64,000 nt of DNA from Ophthalmolycus amberensis (GCA_024529925.1 JAFEUB010000909.1:1333501-1397500), one strand, 5' to 3'; shown: positions 10,253 through 22,539, counted from the first letter of the stretch. Translations and numbers: made by a program. The notes: generated by a model from the letters alone, not told the origin.

Positions 10253-12600
10253 TCCTCTCTCTTCTGCATCGTTCTCCAGTTTCTCACATTTTCACCTCTG
10301 CCTCTTATTGCTTCTTCTCTAACATGGCACCTTGTAAGCTGCTCTTTTTTCAGAATCAGTGATCTGTATTTCAAAAGTTGCTATAACGGCTCAGAGGAGG
10401 ATGCAGCACTCTGCTGCATGAGGTGAGAATGTTTGAAAATTGTGTTAATGAGACACACCTGTTTTAAACTGAAATATTCAATTAGTTTTTTGGCTAAATT
10501 AAATATTTTATAAATTGTACTTAACCACTGAGCTTTTTTCTTCTAATGAAGTCTCCTTATGAATGCAGCTCATCATTATTATCAATACTTTACAACATCA
10601 TTTTATTATCTTCTGGGTTTGCCACCTGATTCTTAAAAGTCACCAGATGGCACTATTTAGCTTTCACATACTGCTTAAAAGAACGCAACCAGAGCATGTG
10701 AACAGTTGTTTCCTCTGATGCAGAACTTCACCAGCAGCTTCCTCCCTGAAGTCAGTGGTCATGATTGACCTCTATCTGTGCAGGATCATATTTAACTCTG
10801 CAGTGTTACACTGTGAGGTGTTACCAGACGAGCTAAGAGGGAAACACTCTTGAGAATTCAGCTTTCACCAGCTAAACATCTGTGTTACACTATGAAGATG
10901 AAGAAATGTCACCCCGATCTGATATTCGCTGCCACTCTATATTTACCGCATAAAATGAGCTGAAAAGTCAACAAACATTTTCCGATGCAACGTGGAAAAC
11001 AGGTGAAAACAGGAATTGTTCTGCATCAGGTCTGTCTTCATGCTTTCCCTTTGGCATCGGGAGCACTTAGCACTGGCATCTTCACAACGCGTGGTGACGT
11101 CTAATGGGCTTTTAAGAGCTTCGCAAAGGGACTATTTGTGTACCATCAGTGGAAGCCTGTGATCGCTATGTGACAACAGTATTTTAAGCTAGCTCCACAG
11201 TAGTGTAGGATGAGTACCCTGAGCAGTGGCTTTCCCCAGGGGAGCGTATGCTACTGAGATCTAACAGCTCAACTTCTCTCCCACTTTCCAACTCAGGTGT
11301 CTGTTTCCAGCGAGACAACTGAAAAGTCTTGATTTCTCCTTTGCACCAGAAAATGCATGCTTGTGAAGAAATAGAGCAAGACTAAACAGGGCGTTTTTCG
11401 ACGCCCGCTGCGCAGAAGAGGGAAAGTTTTGATTTGTTGCAGGAGATGTTTGGTTTTCCCCAGAGACATAGGAGTCACACTTATTTTATTATTTTCAATT
11501 GACTCAACATGGAAATTGTTCCCTGTTTGTGGGTACGCTCATGTCGCTCAGTGACTCTACTTCTGCCATGAAGTGGCATTATGACAGGGTAGTCGGGACA
11601 CAGTGACCTGTCTTCATAGACAACCTTCAAATTCACAGCAGACATAGTTGAAGCTGAAATTCAACATAGGTAAATGCAATTATGTTTTTTTTAAATGTGT
11701 TGTTTCAGTTGTATTTTGTACTGTATGTCACTGTTGCTTCATTACTTTAAAAGCATACACTTTGCTCTTGTCCCCCCCATGCTTTAGTTGTAGGTCTCTC
11801 CTTAAAAAGAGATCTTTGTCAATGAGACCTTTTTAAATAAGGGTTGTGCAAATGCAAAAACATGTGTCTGCACGGAGCATGCATTGGTGAAGAGGGTGTG
11901 AAAATTTAGGGTATCACAACATAAAAAACTATGTCTAAGTAGCAACTTAGCATAAAGGTAATGCTTACTACAAACCTGCTGTTGAGAGAAAAGTTACTAA
12001 AAAAGATGAGTCTTTGAAATTGTACCAAATTACAACTAACTTCTTTTTTACTTTAAAATGGAAAAAAAACTGACAAAGTTTGAAAATGCATGTATTTTAT
12101 TTGTTATATTAGGCCCAAAACAGCTGTTGGCACATCCTCTATGTGTTTTTCATAAATTGTAAATTAAAAGGTGTATGATCTTTGCATGAATGCGTTCAAA
12201 TTGTTTTGTGTTCATGTACCCTCACAAAACTAGATTCGGAGAATGAAAGAAAAAGTTGGTCACAAAAACATTTTTTAACATGATACAAAGCTTGTTCACA
12301 AAAACACATCATTTAAAAAACGTTCTTTTCAGCGTGACTGCAAGAGCATTTTATTCCATGATAAAAAAGAAAAAAAAGTGTTAATGTTTACAATGTGCTG
12401 TCATTTGAACAATATTTGACAAATGAAACCAGATGTTTGGTCTTTTTATAAAACTTTTCCAGGCAGCCACCATTTAGAAGAAAAGAAAAGTGTATCGTGA
12501 ACTGCCATGTTCACCCATTTTACTAAGTTCACTAATAAACTCACTGATTCTTTGGCTGCAGATGTTGTTGATTCTCACCAGCATACAAACTCTACCTGAC
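10253..12600. other. non-coding, AT-rich after 11.6 kb
   Basis: Unique sequence, with many A/T runs from 11.9 to 12.5 kb and no microsatellite longer than a few units. The open frames (61-86 codons) are short and unremarkable. Confidence 0.55.
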
Positions 12601-12619
12601 CCCAACAACAACGCTACAG

Positions 12620-13060
12620 AGTTCTCTTCTAATTACTTCTAATGGCTCTCAGTGGGGGACACGTCATGTCCAGTGGACACTGCACAATAAATGAATGGAA
12701 AAAGAGTAATGAGCGGTGTGTATGGAAATTATCATTATGTATAGATATTTATGTCAGATACGATAGAGTATGTGGAATAAAACAATTAGCAGGAGTGGGG
12801 TTATAATGGTGCAGTCTAATTGTTTTCTCTCCTGTGGCTTATAATAAAGTAAAATATTCCATTGCACCTAACTGGTCTCTTTGCATAATGAATTCCTGGA
12901 GGAGTGAATAGAGTGAAGTGAGGAGTGGGCTGAGCTGGATCTGTGATGAGTGCCAATCAATTATCATCTCCAGCATTACTTCATCAAAGGAGAGGTGCAG
13001 GGAAGGGAGGGAAGTGGAGATTGAATCTAGCATGCTATAAGACTCTAAATGACTCATCTC
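12620..13060. promoter_or_regulatory. long candidate conserved non-coding element
   Basis: About 440 bases of unique, repeat-free sequence with TAATTA at 12630-12635, CAATTAG at about 12784, CTAATTG at about 12817, and TTTGCATAATGAATTC near 12880, which combines POU-like and homeodomain half-sites. The minus strand is open at 12839-13057 but its product is not recognisable. The texture resembles vertebrate developmental enhancers; conservation would have to be shown by alignment. Confidence 0.35.
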
Positions 13061-13430
13061 TGGTAAAATACTGACTATCTAAACAACGCATAATGTCTTT
13101 TAATTCTTTTTTTTTCAACAAATGAAAGCATTACATTGCATTGAAACTAAACAGCAAATTTTCACTGTAAAGTAATGTTTGAATAATACATTTAGCTGAG
13201 ACGAGTGATCAGTATGTTTTCTTGTTTTATAAGTGTTTTAGCAAATTTAACTGCAACAGGAATTATGATAGTTATCTTGGCATCATATTTGCAATTAAAA
13301 AATACAAGATATGACTTTTTAATTTAATGTTTTTATTTCTGGTGTAAAGTTCATAACAGCAAACCGAGGCAGAGAGGAAGTCGAAGGATAGAGGAGAGAG
13401 ATGGGGGAAGATTAGGAATGTAGAGTGTGG
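13061..13430. other. AT-rich spacer, then purine-rich stretch
   Basis: Positions 13081-13350 are AT-rich with T and A runs. Positions 13360-13430 are purine-rich (GAGG, GAGA). No coding or RNA feature is visible. Confidence 0.5.
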
Positions 13431-13439
13431 GATGTTATC

Positions 13440-14190
13440 TCAGCTGTGAATGAGACAATATAATTATGATATGGAAATGATGCTGAAAGAGGAGAGTTGA
13501 GCAGACTGGAGCTTATCTTGTCAGGATGGCACATTGCCTACCATCTTCAATATCAATTACTAATGTCTCAATAACAATTACAAAATAATTGGTCTATTTT
13601 GGGATTATATTCTCTTCTTCGGGAGCAATATTATATACTTCGAAATCAATTTGCTGTGCCCCTTGAAACATATAAATGAGTTTGATGCTCTGCATGCATT
13701 GTTTACTTCAGTGAAAGCCAATAATGCTGAGTGTGATTGGTGATACATTAGTGAGATGGAAACAACTGAACAGTGCTGCAGAGTTTCTTTGAACTTTTCT
13801 CACCAGAGAGAACTTTTTGCGAGTGTGTGCACAGAATGCACAGATAGTCTCTTCTCAATGTTTTATTGGAGAACAAATCCAAACTCTTTTCACCCTGCAT
13901 TTTAACACGTGCACAAGCAGGCGTACACTCACACATTACACACAGAGTGACTCTGCCATTTAATAATTATGAGGCGTAAAATCCTTGCCGACGGCGAGCA
14001 TACTGAAGGATGTAATTATGACCTCTTTCGGAGAGCCCACGCTCAGTGGCAATGCCTACATTTCTACTGAGAGAGAGAGAGAGAAAAAGAAATCCCAAGG
14101 AATGACGGGAAAACGTGCCCTTCATTGCAATTAAGGACAATAATTCTCAGCAAGAAAATTGTTTCAATTGCTTTTCAGCCCAGGAGCAAA
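13440..14190. promoter_or_regulatory. candidate conserved non-coding cluster
   Basis: TAATTA occurs at 13461-13466, and TAATTATGA-type sequences recur near 13963 and 14012. CAATTA and AATTAAGG cores occur at 13555-13600 and 14125-14175. The cluster is interrupted by a short (GA)n run at 14069-14084. The sequence is otherwise unique. Two or three separate elements are possible. Confidence 0.33.
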
Positions 14191-16379
14191 GTGGCATTGA
14201 TGGGGGGTGATGGTTTGAAATGGAGGTGACGGTGGGATGAGGAGTGACATTTTAGATGGTGGAAGTGTTGGTTAAGTGCGTGTTAGAAATTAAACTATGT
14301 CAGAGGTTGTAGCGAAATGAGGAAGTAAGAAGTAGGAACGTGGAAAAAGTACATGTAACTCAAAAAATGTGTATCAACATGATACATGTATATCTTTCAG
14401 GCGGGAATCAGGCAGTAAACGTAGAGGACATGTCATACATGTTCATGTGTTTCACTTACCTGAACTAGATCTCTGTATGCAGAACAGAGTCACTCTGTTG
14501 TCCTTCAGCTCGCTTTTATGTGAGTTGTTCTTTCTGGAAGCTGTTGGAAGTGTTTTCTATTGCTTGATTCAATAGGAATGGAGTGAAAATAAAACATTTC
14601 TGAGAGTATCAACGTTTTTGAACATACTGAAAAAATGTGAATATAATTATGAAATGTTTTGTGGTTGAAGATAAAGATAAATGCTTTAAAAAAATCAAGA
14701 ACATCTTATTATGCAAAGCAGATGTCTGGCTAGGTTATCCTGAGTGCTACACTTCATCTAGAGCTAGTCTGCTGCATCTGTATCTCACCCAGCTGTGTAT
14801 AATACCACAAGAAGTTGGTGGAAAATTCCTTAAATCTTCTTGTGCTGCATAACAAAGTTTTGTTTAGTAACAGCCACAGTGTGAGGTTGAAGGTCTGTTC
14901 CACTGAGAACAGCAAGTACTGCACATGCATCCACTGATAAATAGATGATGGGGCACCAGCATGGCTTGGTGTATTCAGAGAGAAACCACATATGTGCTCC
15001 AGCATTGGCGAGCATCTACTCTCTGAAGCTCCAGAGTCAAAGGGCTGTGATTTATCAAGACATTTGGCCCTGCTGCACAAGCAAAAGGAGAATTTCCTTG
15101 TAAAATCAATGCTGTATTGCATATTTATTATGGCACAAGTGCCTGTAAATTAAATCTGGAAATGATTAGAGAGCAAGGAAGATTAGATATAAATAACATC
15201 ATAACTTATTGTGTAATATTGTGATGTCCCTGCTCTTAAATAAATATTAATGTACCCTGATCAAGTAATGTTTTAGACTGGCCGACAACCAAGCAGCAGG
15301 GCAAGAGCTATTTTAATCTCTTGAGATAACTCTTGCTAATTCAGCCAAGCTCACATCTCCGGCAAGTAAGCAGACTACAATAAACATCAACAACAAGACT
15401 TGCAACTGTTTTAACATGAAGTTGGAACTTTGCATTATACATTCAAGTTAATGATAGAAATGACTACTACTGTTGTTGTTGCATAACCGGGGTGTTAAGT
15501 GTTTTCACTATTTTATCTAAAATGAAAAGCGCTAACAACAAGGTCTGTGGATTATCCGGATTAACAGGGACATTGTTTCTGGAACACATGGCATTTAGTT
15601 TTTAAAATATGCATTTTCAAATTAATTTCCCTTCACCTACTGTGTAATGAGGTGGCAGCAAAGTTATTGTGGTGTCACATTTTAGGTTGAAAAAAGGTGC
15701 TTTTCTCTTTCTTTTGCTAGGATTGCTTACAGAAGTCGCAAATTGATATAATGTCTTGTATGAGATGTATGAGAGTAAGATGTACCATAAGCTCAGACTG
15801 CTATCTTTACAACATGATGGTGAGGACAGCCGGACTGTGCGAGGGGCGGGCTGGAGGCGGGGGATCCGGATGCTGTGTTTGTGTACAGTATGAAATCCTG
15901 TGGTAGGATTGCATCTGTGGTAGCTGGCAGAACAAAGGTCTGAATGAGGAGAAATGGGCACCACAGGGAAATGGAAAGCAGCTTTAGAGGAGGGAGGCAT
16001 GCACACACGTGCGCTGGCTGTTTACATTGGGCTGGGACAATACACGCCGATGCATTCCAGCGCTCACGGTGGGCTCACCAGATCCGGATCCATGTTGTCA
16101 CGCTTGACTACCTAAATGTGTGCATACGTGTGTCTAAGTGTCTCAGGATTCTGTGCTCCCTCATGATGTGTAAAAGCACAACGCTCTGTAGCTTCTTAGC
16201 AGGGAATATTTATGAAGCCAGTGTGTCTTTCTTTGTTTTCGGGCCATTACCATACACCTCTGCATGTCTGTCATTTCACTCAGGTTGGTGGGGATTTGAC
16301 AGGTAGAGGGCCCGCTGCAGAGGTCACACATGCATCCCGGATCCCTTTTCTGTCTCTAAACAGTTAACACGGCTCTTGT
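14191..16379. other. non-coding, no recognised feature
   Basis: Open frames of up to 129 codons (15617-16006, minus) overlap one another in different frames of GC-richer sequence near 15.8-16.0 kb and look like low stop density. The remainder is AT-leaning unique DNA. I see no splice-bounded exon or repeat family. Confidence 0.5.
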
Positions 16380-16398
16380 CCCCCCCCCCCCCCCCCCC
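16380..16398 (+). repeat. C homopolymer, 19 bases
   Basis: An uninterrupted C run, followed by GAACCCCCGG. It is one of at least fourteen G/C runs of 11 bases or more in the window. Confidence 0.95.
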
Positions 16399-16630
16399 GA
16401 ACCCCCGGCAAGCAGAGGGTCTGCCGTCTCTACTGCAATCAAAATTCACAAGAAAATTGAATCCTTTATATGCAAAACAAACAATGCGGAGGAAATAAAA
16501 CATTCAGCCGAGCTGTCAGGTCCTTTCAAGAATCAATACGAGGCCTTTCATCTGCGTCCCAACCTCTTCCTGGTAATTATCCTTCATATTTTATGCCCCC
16601 CTCTACGCCTGTACCACACACATGCACATC

Positions 16631-16646
16631 AACACACACACACACT

Positions 16647-16677
<31 letters not shown>

Positions 16678-16686
16678 GCACGCACG

Positions 16687-16719
<33 letters not shown>

Positions 16720-16770
16720 ACACACACACACGCACACACACACACACATATACATACAGACAGACACACA
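16631..16770 (+). repeat. compound (CA)n/(CGCA)n microsatellite, about 140 bp
   Basis: CA repeats are interrupted by CGCA units at 16673-16690 and isolated CG steps near 16710-16732, and end in CATATACATACAGACAGA. Alternating purine-pyrimidine sequence of this length with CG steps favours left-handed Z-DNA. A perfect octamer ATTTGCAT follows at 16783-16790. Long open frames across it (16470-16826 plus, 16629-16820 minus) are repeat artefacts. Confidence 0.95.
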
Positions 16771-16790
16771 ATAAAAATACTAATTTGCAT

Positions 16791-17439
16791 ACATTCTCTG
16801 TTTTTATAATTATAATACAATGCTAATTTCTAACAATTATAGTTGTGTCACCTTCAGTTCATTATCAACCAGTATCTGTTGAAATTCATTGTGTGTTTTT
16901 CTATCGGCCTGCAGTATATACTGTGAGAAATCAGAAGGAGAGAGAGAGCGAGCAGTGTCCAGCAGTGTCCGCCTTGATCAGGATTAAAGTGTTGTCAGTG
17001 ACAGAGTGACGTGCCCTTGAACAGAATCACCCTTAAAGTGTCCTGTCATCACATTCCTGCCTCCCATTATTAGGGCCAGTTGGGCCTCTGGGACGACAGA
17101 GAGTGATTGGGCAAAGCCTTCCCTCTCCCAACCAGGCTTGAGCCCCCCGCCCCCCTCCATGATACCAGACAAGTGATAAAAAGTAGAAAGAATATAGATG
17201 AGGTCTTATTGGTCCCATGGCGGAGATGGTTATGAAACTGTGAGCTGAGTGGAATACCTGAGTGGTTGCTGTGTGAAGTGACCAACCAGCAGTGAACAGT
17301 TGAGCGTTTAAGCCTCCAATATTTAACTACTGCCAAAGATTTTCTTTACCTGTCTGACCACGGGAGACCACCAGCGTTTTTGCTTCTTCTGTATTGAGTT
17401 TTACGTATTCTTCATAGAGAGTTCCTTCCTCACTGTAGT
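16791..17439. other. non-coding, minor 10-bp tandem duplication
   Basis: AGCAGTGTCC is duplicated in tandem at 16951-16970. The three overlapping minus-strand open frames at 16984-17336 are in different frames and are probably chance. Confidence 0.45.
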
Positions 17440-17545
17440 ACTGTCGCGGGGAAGGAGTGTTAATGTTTGGCTCAACAGCGCGATATCCTGATTTCAGTGC
17501 TATATAAATAAGCTTTATTGTTAGGCTATTATTAGGAATATTGTG
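17400..17545 (+). mobile_element. LINE/SINE 3'-tail-like fragment
   Basis: The order GAGTTCCTTCCT, CTGTCGCGGGG, then AGTGCTATATAAATAAGCTTTATTG follows the 3' end common to several teleost retroposons, which typically finish in GCGCTATATAAATAAA. The call is from memory of the motif order. No open frame or target duplication is visible, so this is a short, old, 5'-truncated piece. Confidence 0.4.
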
Positions 17546-17900
17546 GTTTTGTAAATGACAAAGATGACACCTTTTAAACTATTAAATACTTTTTGATTGT
17601 TAAATTCAGAGCACAGAAGGGCAATGAGGCGCAGCGGTTTTTTCAGCTGAGGCACTTTGGATGTATGCTGGTCTTTGTGGTATTGTGACTGTACAGCTGG
17701 GTCTCAAGTGAGTCTTTTACCCAAAGTGGAACATTTTTCGTTGTGGCACTCACTTTGTTTCCGATCCCTTTTATTTCAACTAACAAACTGTGATAAAAAA
17801 AACTGTATTTCTTTCTTCTCTTTTTTAGCTTGATTTTCAGTGCTCTGGTCAATGAGAAACCTCTGAGACAGAGAAGCGGTGTGGTAGTGAGTATGGGCCT
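17546..17900. other. non-coding AT-rich spacer
   Basis: AT-rich sequence with T and A runs and a weak minus-strand open frame at 17643-17852 rich in lysine codons. No recognisable feature is present. Confidence 0.45.
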
Positions 17901-17914
17901 GGGAGGGTGTGATG

Positions 17915-18060
17915 GAAGGGCTCTAATGAGGCATAGCAGAGAATGAAATATTAAAGTTTCTAATTAAATAGAGAGACCTCTTCCACTCACGTCAAGGTTG
18001 TTTGGACCATTATCTCTGCCATGTGATCAGCAGTGACCCGATCCATTTAGGAGTTCCCTT
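17915..18060. promoter_or_regulatory. enhancer-like segment
   Basis: TAATTA at 17961-17966 lies between CTCTAATGAGG and CCATTATCTC in unique sequence ending at a microsatellite. A conserved element is possible; motif density is the only evidence. Confidence 0.27.
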
Positions 18061-18076
18061 GTGCTGGAACTGACAG

Positions 18077-18078
<2 letters not shown>

Positions 18079-18119
<41 letters not shown>

Positions 18120-18165
18120 GCACACAGCCAGTACAGGCACCTATACTATACACACACACACACAC
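18079..18165 (+). repeat. two (CA)n microsatellites
   Basis: CA units with several CG interruptions run from 18079 to 18126. A second pure CA run lies at 18151-18165 after 24 bases of unique sequence. Confidence 0.95.
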
Positions 18166-18856
18166 CTATCAACCTGTTGGAGAGAAATCTCCCAGTCCGA
18201 CCTGTTTGACAATCTGCTGATTTCTGAAGGTGAAACCTGCCGCTGGGACAGAAAAACAGCAGAAAAGAGCGGCGAAAGAGTGCCCTGCAAGAGAGACAGA
18301 CAGGGAAAAGGAAGAAAAGAAAAGAGGCTTTCAGGTGCTGTGGACTGGAGCTTGTGGAGTGTAGAGGTGAAGCAATCCTCCATTTAAAACTCTCCTCTGC
18401 TGCGGAGCATGAATGTGAGAGCAGCTTGTTTTCTCAGACCTGGTGAAAATGTAAAAAGGCCTTGATTTTTACAAGCACTGAGGCCTGGGACAAAGAGACC
18501 TGGGGCCTGCATACTGCTGTATATTAAGCAGACAGCCATTGTGTGTGGAATAACTACCACCCTTGCTTGAATTTTAATCATACTGTTTTATTAAGCTCAC
18601 TGGGATTTTTCCTTGACACAGTTTTAATGATTTGTCCAGCATGCTGGGTCTGTTGAAACCACATTCTGACACTGCAAGTCAAAGTCACAGCATAAAGGAA
18701 TATATTTCTCATACAAAATATATAAATATATCTGATTCATCCCTATGTTGACTTTTTTATCATATGCTGCATATCGTATAGATTTTTCTGTAATCGTAAT
18801 GAAGAGCCCTTCATTATTTTATTCTATTTATCTCCAAAAATATCCATCTACACGAC
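18166..18856. other. non-coding, no recognised feature
   Basis: A moderately purine-rich stretch at 18240-18330 is followed by AT-rich DNA. The open frame beginning in the CA repeat (18061-18387) and its minus-strand shadow show no family resemblance. Confidence 0.5.

Positions 18857-18906
<50 letters not shown>
18857..18906 (+). repeat. (CA)n microsatellite, about 25 units
   Basis: A perfect CA run of about 50 bases. Confidence 0.97.
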
Positions 18907-18909
<3 letters not shown>

Positions 18910-19191
18910 ACTCCACATCTCTCTCCAGTGAGCTGTCTTGATCCTAGCTGTACACTGCAACATCAAGCACACTATGTTGAGCACCCGCTGCCCCTGAGCA
19001 CATCAGCTCCAATGGCATGCATGGACATATACACTATGTGTTAAACTCCTGTTGGTTTCTGGCTCTATGCTGCTAACTTCACTTCCTCCTTCTCCTCTGG
19101 TCTGTTTTCCCTCTGGAGACTTCAGCCTGATTGGATTCTGAGAGAGAGATCGAACATAGAGGTCAAAGAGAGCCTCGAGGACGGTCCTCAG

Positions 19192-19192
<1 letters not shown>

Positions 19193-19226
<34 letters not shown>
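19193..19226 (+). repeat. (TG)n microsatellite
   Basis: A perfect TG run of 17 units, in opposite orientation to the CA run 290 bases upstream. The two could pair as an inverted repeat in a transcript. Confidence 0.97.
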
Positions 19227-19229
<3 letters not shown>

Positions 19230-20077
19230 CCACACGCCTCTGGTCAATTCATGGGCACGTCGACAGGGGAAAGTGTCTTATGAACTACACACCTCACTGT
19301 AGGTTGTATTGGAATTTATTGACATATACCTATGCAGCATAATGAGCTCAGTTCATATGCGTGCATGTTCATTATTAACCTTTCGTTTACAATGTATCAT
19401 TGAGGCAATTTATCACTGTATGATCGCCTTATTAATCATGCGATAAGGGACATCAGGACACATTTTTTGCTGACTTGAATCACATTGTGTCGCTCCAATT
19501 TTGCAGCTCTATAGGAACATGCAGTACAATACCAATAGAGGCTGCTGTGCCTGGGTTAAACCCACGCTCAGCCATATAAGCACCGTGAAGTCAATTAATT
19601 TCGAGCTGCTTAATGACGTGGAACCTCGGTGGTGCAGACACCCCGCCCCTCACCCACATCTCCAGATTGATTGAGTGAATTTCTTGGACATGGTGCAGAA
19701 TCCACAGATATGCAGTGAGGGATGATCACATTCAATTTTCCTATTACCGCGAGTTAAAATGCCATCAAGATCCTGTACCGGCACTTAAAAAAAAACATTG
19801 GCAGAATTAATATATTTATGTCAAAAAGGTGAATTTTAAACAGCACTTTTTGCTGTGGAGGGAGCCACATAGCTTTAGGATGTGTTTGCTATAACCTATA
19901 ATGCACATGACATGCAGGTATAATGTGAAGGTCACAGTGTACTCTGTGTACATGTGACATGTGTGCAGACTGGACTTTGTGTTACCCTGGGATATCATCA
20001 TTCTAACTGCACGATGCAAGGAGGCGAATAATTATGTCACTCAGAAAACCATCAGTCCTCCACGCTTGGGTAACTGG
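19227..20077. other. non-coding, AT-leaning
   Basis: Unique sequence. Positions 19540-19700 are somewhat GC-richer with ATTAATTTCG near 19595 and could be part of a regulatory element. No open frame of note is present. Confidence 0.45.
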
Positions 20078-20127
20078 TCCTCCCTCTTCTCCTTCTTCTC
20101 CCTCTTCTCCCTGTTCTTCTGCCCCTT
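20078..20127 (+). repeat. CTT/CTC pyrimidine tract
   Basis: A nearly pure pyrimidine run built from CTTCTC and CCTTCTT units. It opens a 2.4-kb zone of strong purine/pyrimidine strand asymmetry. Confidence 0.75.
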
Positions 20128-20280
20128 CACCACATAAATGTCTCCTTGACGGGGGGTGGAAAACTGCCCCTCCACAAATTATTCCCTTGTTTATTTCCTC
20201 TAATTCCAGTAGAGCAAAAATGCACTGATCACTATCCCTACTGTTCAAGGCTACCTGAAGGTTCTTGTCCTCTCAGTTTC

Positions 20281-20400
20281 TCCTGGGCAGAGGAGGATGG
20301 AGGGAGGGGAAAGATCGAAGGAGAGATTGAAAAAGATGGAGGGGGGGGGAGAGAGAGAGATAGGGAAGGCGAGATAAGGGAGATGTGGGGAGGCAGGTTG
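20281..20400 (+). repeat. purine-rich tract with G9 and (GA)n
   Basis: About 120 bases of mainly G and A on the plus strand, including a run of nine G at 20341-20349 followed by GAGAGAGAGA. Such tracts can form triplex or quadruplex structures. Confidence 0.7.
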
Positions 20401-20525
20401 TAAGTGAATGAAAGTGTGTGGGTGAGGGACGGTGGGGTGGGCAAGCCGTGAAATTGCTCCAACAGTGGCGACACCGCTGTGCGCACTGCTTCAACCAAGG
20501 CCTCAGCCAGTCTCCTGCAATAGGA

Positions 20526-20542
20526 CCCCCCCCCCCCCCCCC
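20526..20542 (+). repeat. C homopolymer, 17 bases
   Basis: An uninterrupted C run followed by TCCCCCAC. A 12-base T run lies at 20593-20604, just before CAGG. Confidence 0.95.
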
Positions 20543-20604
20543 TCCCCCACAACTCCTCAGCTCCCTATACCCCAGACCCCCTCCTGTCTGTCTTTTTTTT
20601 TTTT

Positions 20605-21637
20605 CAGGTCTGTTGCACACGGGGCGGAAAAGATCGTATTTATCACCTGTCAGCATTTGGCAGCCCTGAGTTACGCGACGCAGGACAGCATAAAATTATC
20701 ATACACAGGCATGAAATTACAAAACCGCCCGGGGACCCCACAACAAAATTATTTCATTTTTTCCCCCAAAAAAGGATGGAGGGTGTTTGGTTGTGAGGTG
20801 AGGGTGTGACAGGTGAGAAGTGGGGGTGACAGAAGGGAGGTGCAGCAGAGAGATGCAGGAAGCGATGTGACAGAGAGAAAACTCCAAGAGGACATTTTGG
20901 GAAACTGTCCTTCAAACTCAATGTGTGATAAAATAAAGGCTGGCTCAGGCTCAGTGCAGTGACGCCGCCACCTTTGGTCAAAAGAAACTTCTGTAGGGGG
21001 CCAAATCTGCTGCTTACTTTTGTTTCACATCAACAGTCTTTTACCACCTTTTTACATAACTGCACGACCACAACGATTGAAGGACTCATTAAAAAAAATG
21101 ATCATGAAAGTAATATTAGTTATAGACCTCTAAATGTTTTTTGTAAGGAGGAGGATGTATTTAATTGCAAATGCATGCTGTTGAGTTGAAACTGATGAGT
21201 CGATCTTTCTGTTTTACCTTTTACAAGAGCAATTAAAGTGACCTTTTTCACCTGCCTTTTGGAAGTCTGCTTCCTTGGCAACCTTAGTCCGTCTATTGTG
21301 TTTGTGTCTTTGTGTGCGAGTGTGTGTGCAGGACTGGATGGCATTGACGGAGGGAGAGGTGGCTTTACATAGGTCCTCCATAATGCCGGGGGTATACTAA
21401 ATGCTTCATTAACGCCACACACAGGAAATGGTGGGTCAATATTTATAGACCCTGTGCAGAGCACTATGTAGATACGGGATCTATTGGCTTGCATTCTAGG
21501 GAAGGGAATCAAATTAAGTCAACGAGGGACTGGAGTTTTTCTCTCGGTCTCTGTTCCTCCATGAGACGGTCAATTTCCCAACGATCGCCGATGGTGGCTG
21601 GCCGCCACAGGCTTGACCCCAAATGTGTGGAAGGTGT
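20605..21637. other. non-coding, no recognised feature
   Basis: Mixed sequence. Overlapping open frames at 20273-20981 on both strands reflect the low stop content of C- and G-rich DNA. The minus frame at 21120-21512 (130 codons) has no recognisable product. Confidence 0.5.
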
Positions 21638-21651
21638 GGGGGGGGGGGGGG
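21638..21651 (+). repeat. G homopolymer, 14 bases
   Basis: An uninterrupted G run in the sequence GTGTGG...GGAGCTGCG. Confidence 0.95.
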
Positions 21652-21994
21652 AGCTGCGCTGTTGAAGAAGTCAGTGAAGGTGGCACTGAAGAGAACTCTT
21701 TAAGGTATTGTAAGGTCTCTTTCCAGAGAGAAAAACAAATGAGAGTTACCTTCATTTTGCCATCTCTCTTATATGTGCTCTACTTTGCAGCATTAGTATA
21801 TCCTTTGGCCCAGACTTTACAGTAATTATGTGAAAACGTTTAACATTGTATTTAACAGATCAAAGAAAAAAAAGAACTCTTGGACTTTTACTCCTCAGGG
21901 TGAAAAATGCGCAAGGTAAATTTGGTAGAAGAAGTAGAGAAGGTGAGACTCTATGGTGCATTAGCACAAAAAAAGGGAGAAGGAAAAAGAGAAG

Positions 21995-21998
<4 letters not shown>

Positions 21999-22042
<44 letters not shown>
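21999..22042 (+). repeat. (GA)n microsatellite, 22 units
   Basis: A perfect GA run inside a broader purine-rich stretch of about 21,900-22,090. The open frames through it encode only Arg-Glu or Ser-Leu repeats. Confidence 0.97.
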
Positions 22043-22046
<4 letters not shown>

Positions 22047-22149
22047 CACCGCATGTTTGAGAGAGAGTTTGAGAAAAAGGAGGGAAGATATTGCCATAAT
22101 TCCTGTGTCGGCATGGCTGTTAGGAGCTCAGGTGGTTGAGCGTTTGCCC

Positions 22150-22262
22150 CGGCCAGGCCTCATCAACGTGAAGGGCGATCTCATCCTTTCTGCATCTCTC
22201 CTCTCCTCTGCTTGATTAATTGGGTTCCAAATACGCCAGCGGAATACGTAATGCGCCCCTCA
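22150..22262. promoter_or_regulatory. candidate conserved non-coding element
   Basis: Unique, mixed-composition sequence with GATTAATTGG at 22214-22223 and several CG dinucleotides (AACGTG, GGCGAT, TACGCC, ATACGTAATGCG). It stands apart from the purine tract on its left and the pyrimidine tract on its right. The texture is enhancer-like, but this is not proven. Confidence 0.33.
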
Positions 22263-22460
22263 CAACAGCTCCCCCCTCCCCGCCTGAACACCCCCCTCCC
22301 TCTTCCACCCCAGACACCCTTCCCCCCCTCCACCTGCCTCCCAACCTCATTGCTCTCCTGTTCCTCTTCCCACCCCCCTCCTTCTCCCTGTCTCACCTCC
22401 GTCTCTCTCCCTCTCCTCATCTCAGACTCTCTCATTCTCATTCCTCTCTCCATCTCTGTG
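22263..22460 (+). repeat. long C/T-rich (polypyrimidine) tract
   Basis: About 200 bases that are overwhelmingly C and T on the plus strand, broken by a few purines. It is a mirror image in composition of the purine tract at 21.9-22.1 kb. It causes several long open frames on both strands that are not genes. It could form H-DNA or act as a pyrimidine-tract protein binding site if transcribed. Confidence 0.75.
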
Positions 22461-22539
22461 TGTGCTGGCAATCTCCAAAAGACATAAGCATACACTTGGT
22501 ATTCTGGGCAGGCAAGGGGGGGCGGGGGGGCGGCGAATG

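Noticed and set aside
15617..16008. Minus-strand frames of 129 and 71 codons
   Set aside because: They overlap each other in different frames and also a 120-codon plus frame; no splice or family evidence favours any of them.
16470..16826. 118-codon frame rich in His and Thr, and Cys/Val minus frame
   Set aside because: Translation of a (CA)n microsatellite.
18857..19226. CA and TG runs in opposite orientation as a transposon's inverted ends
   Set aside because: Both are simple microsatellites, and the DNA between them shows no element structure.
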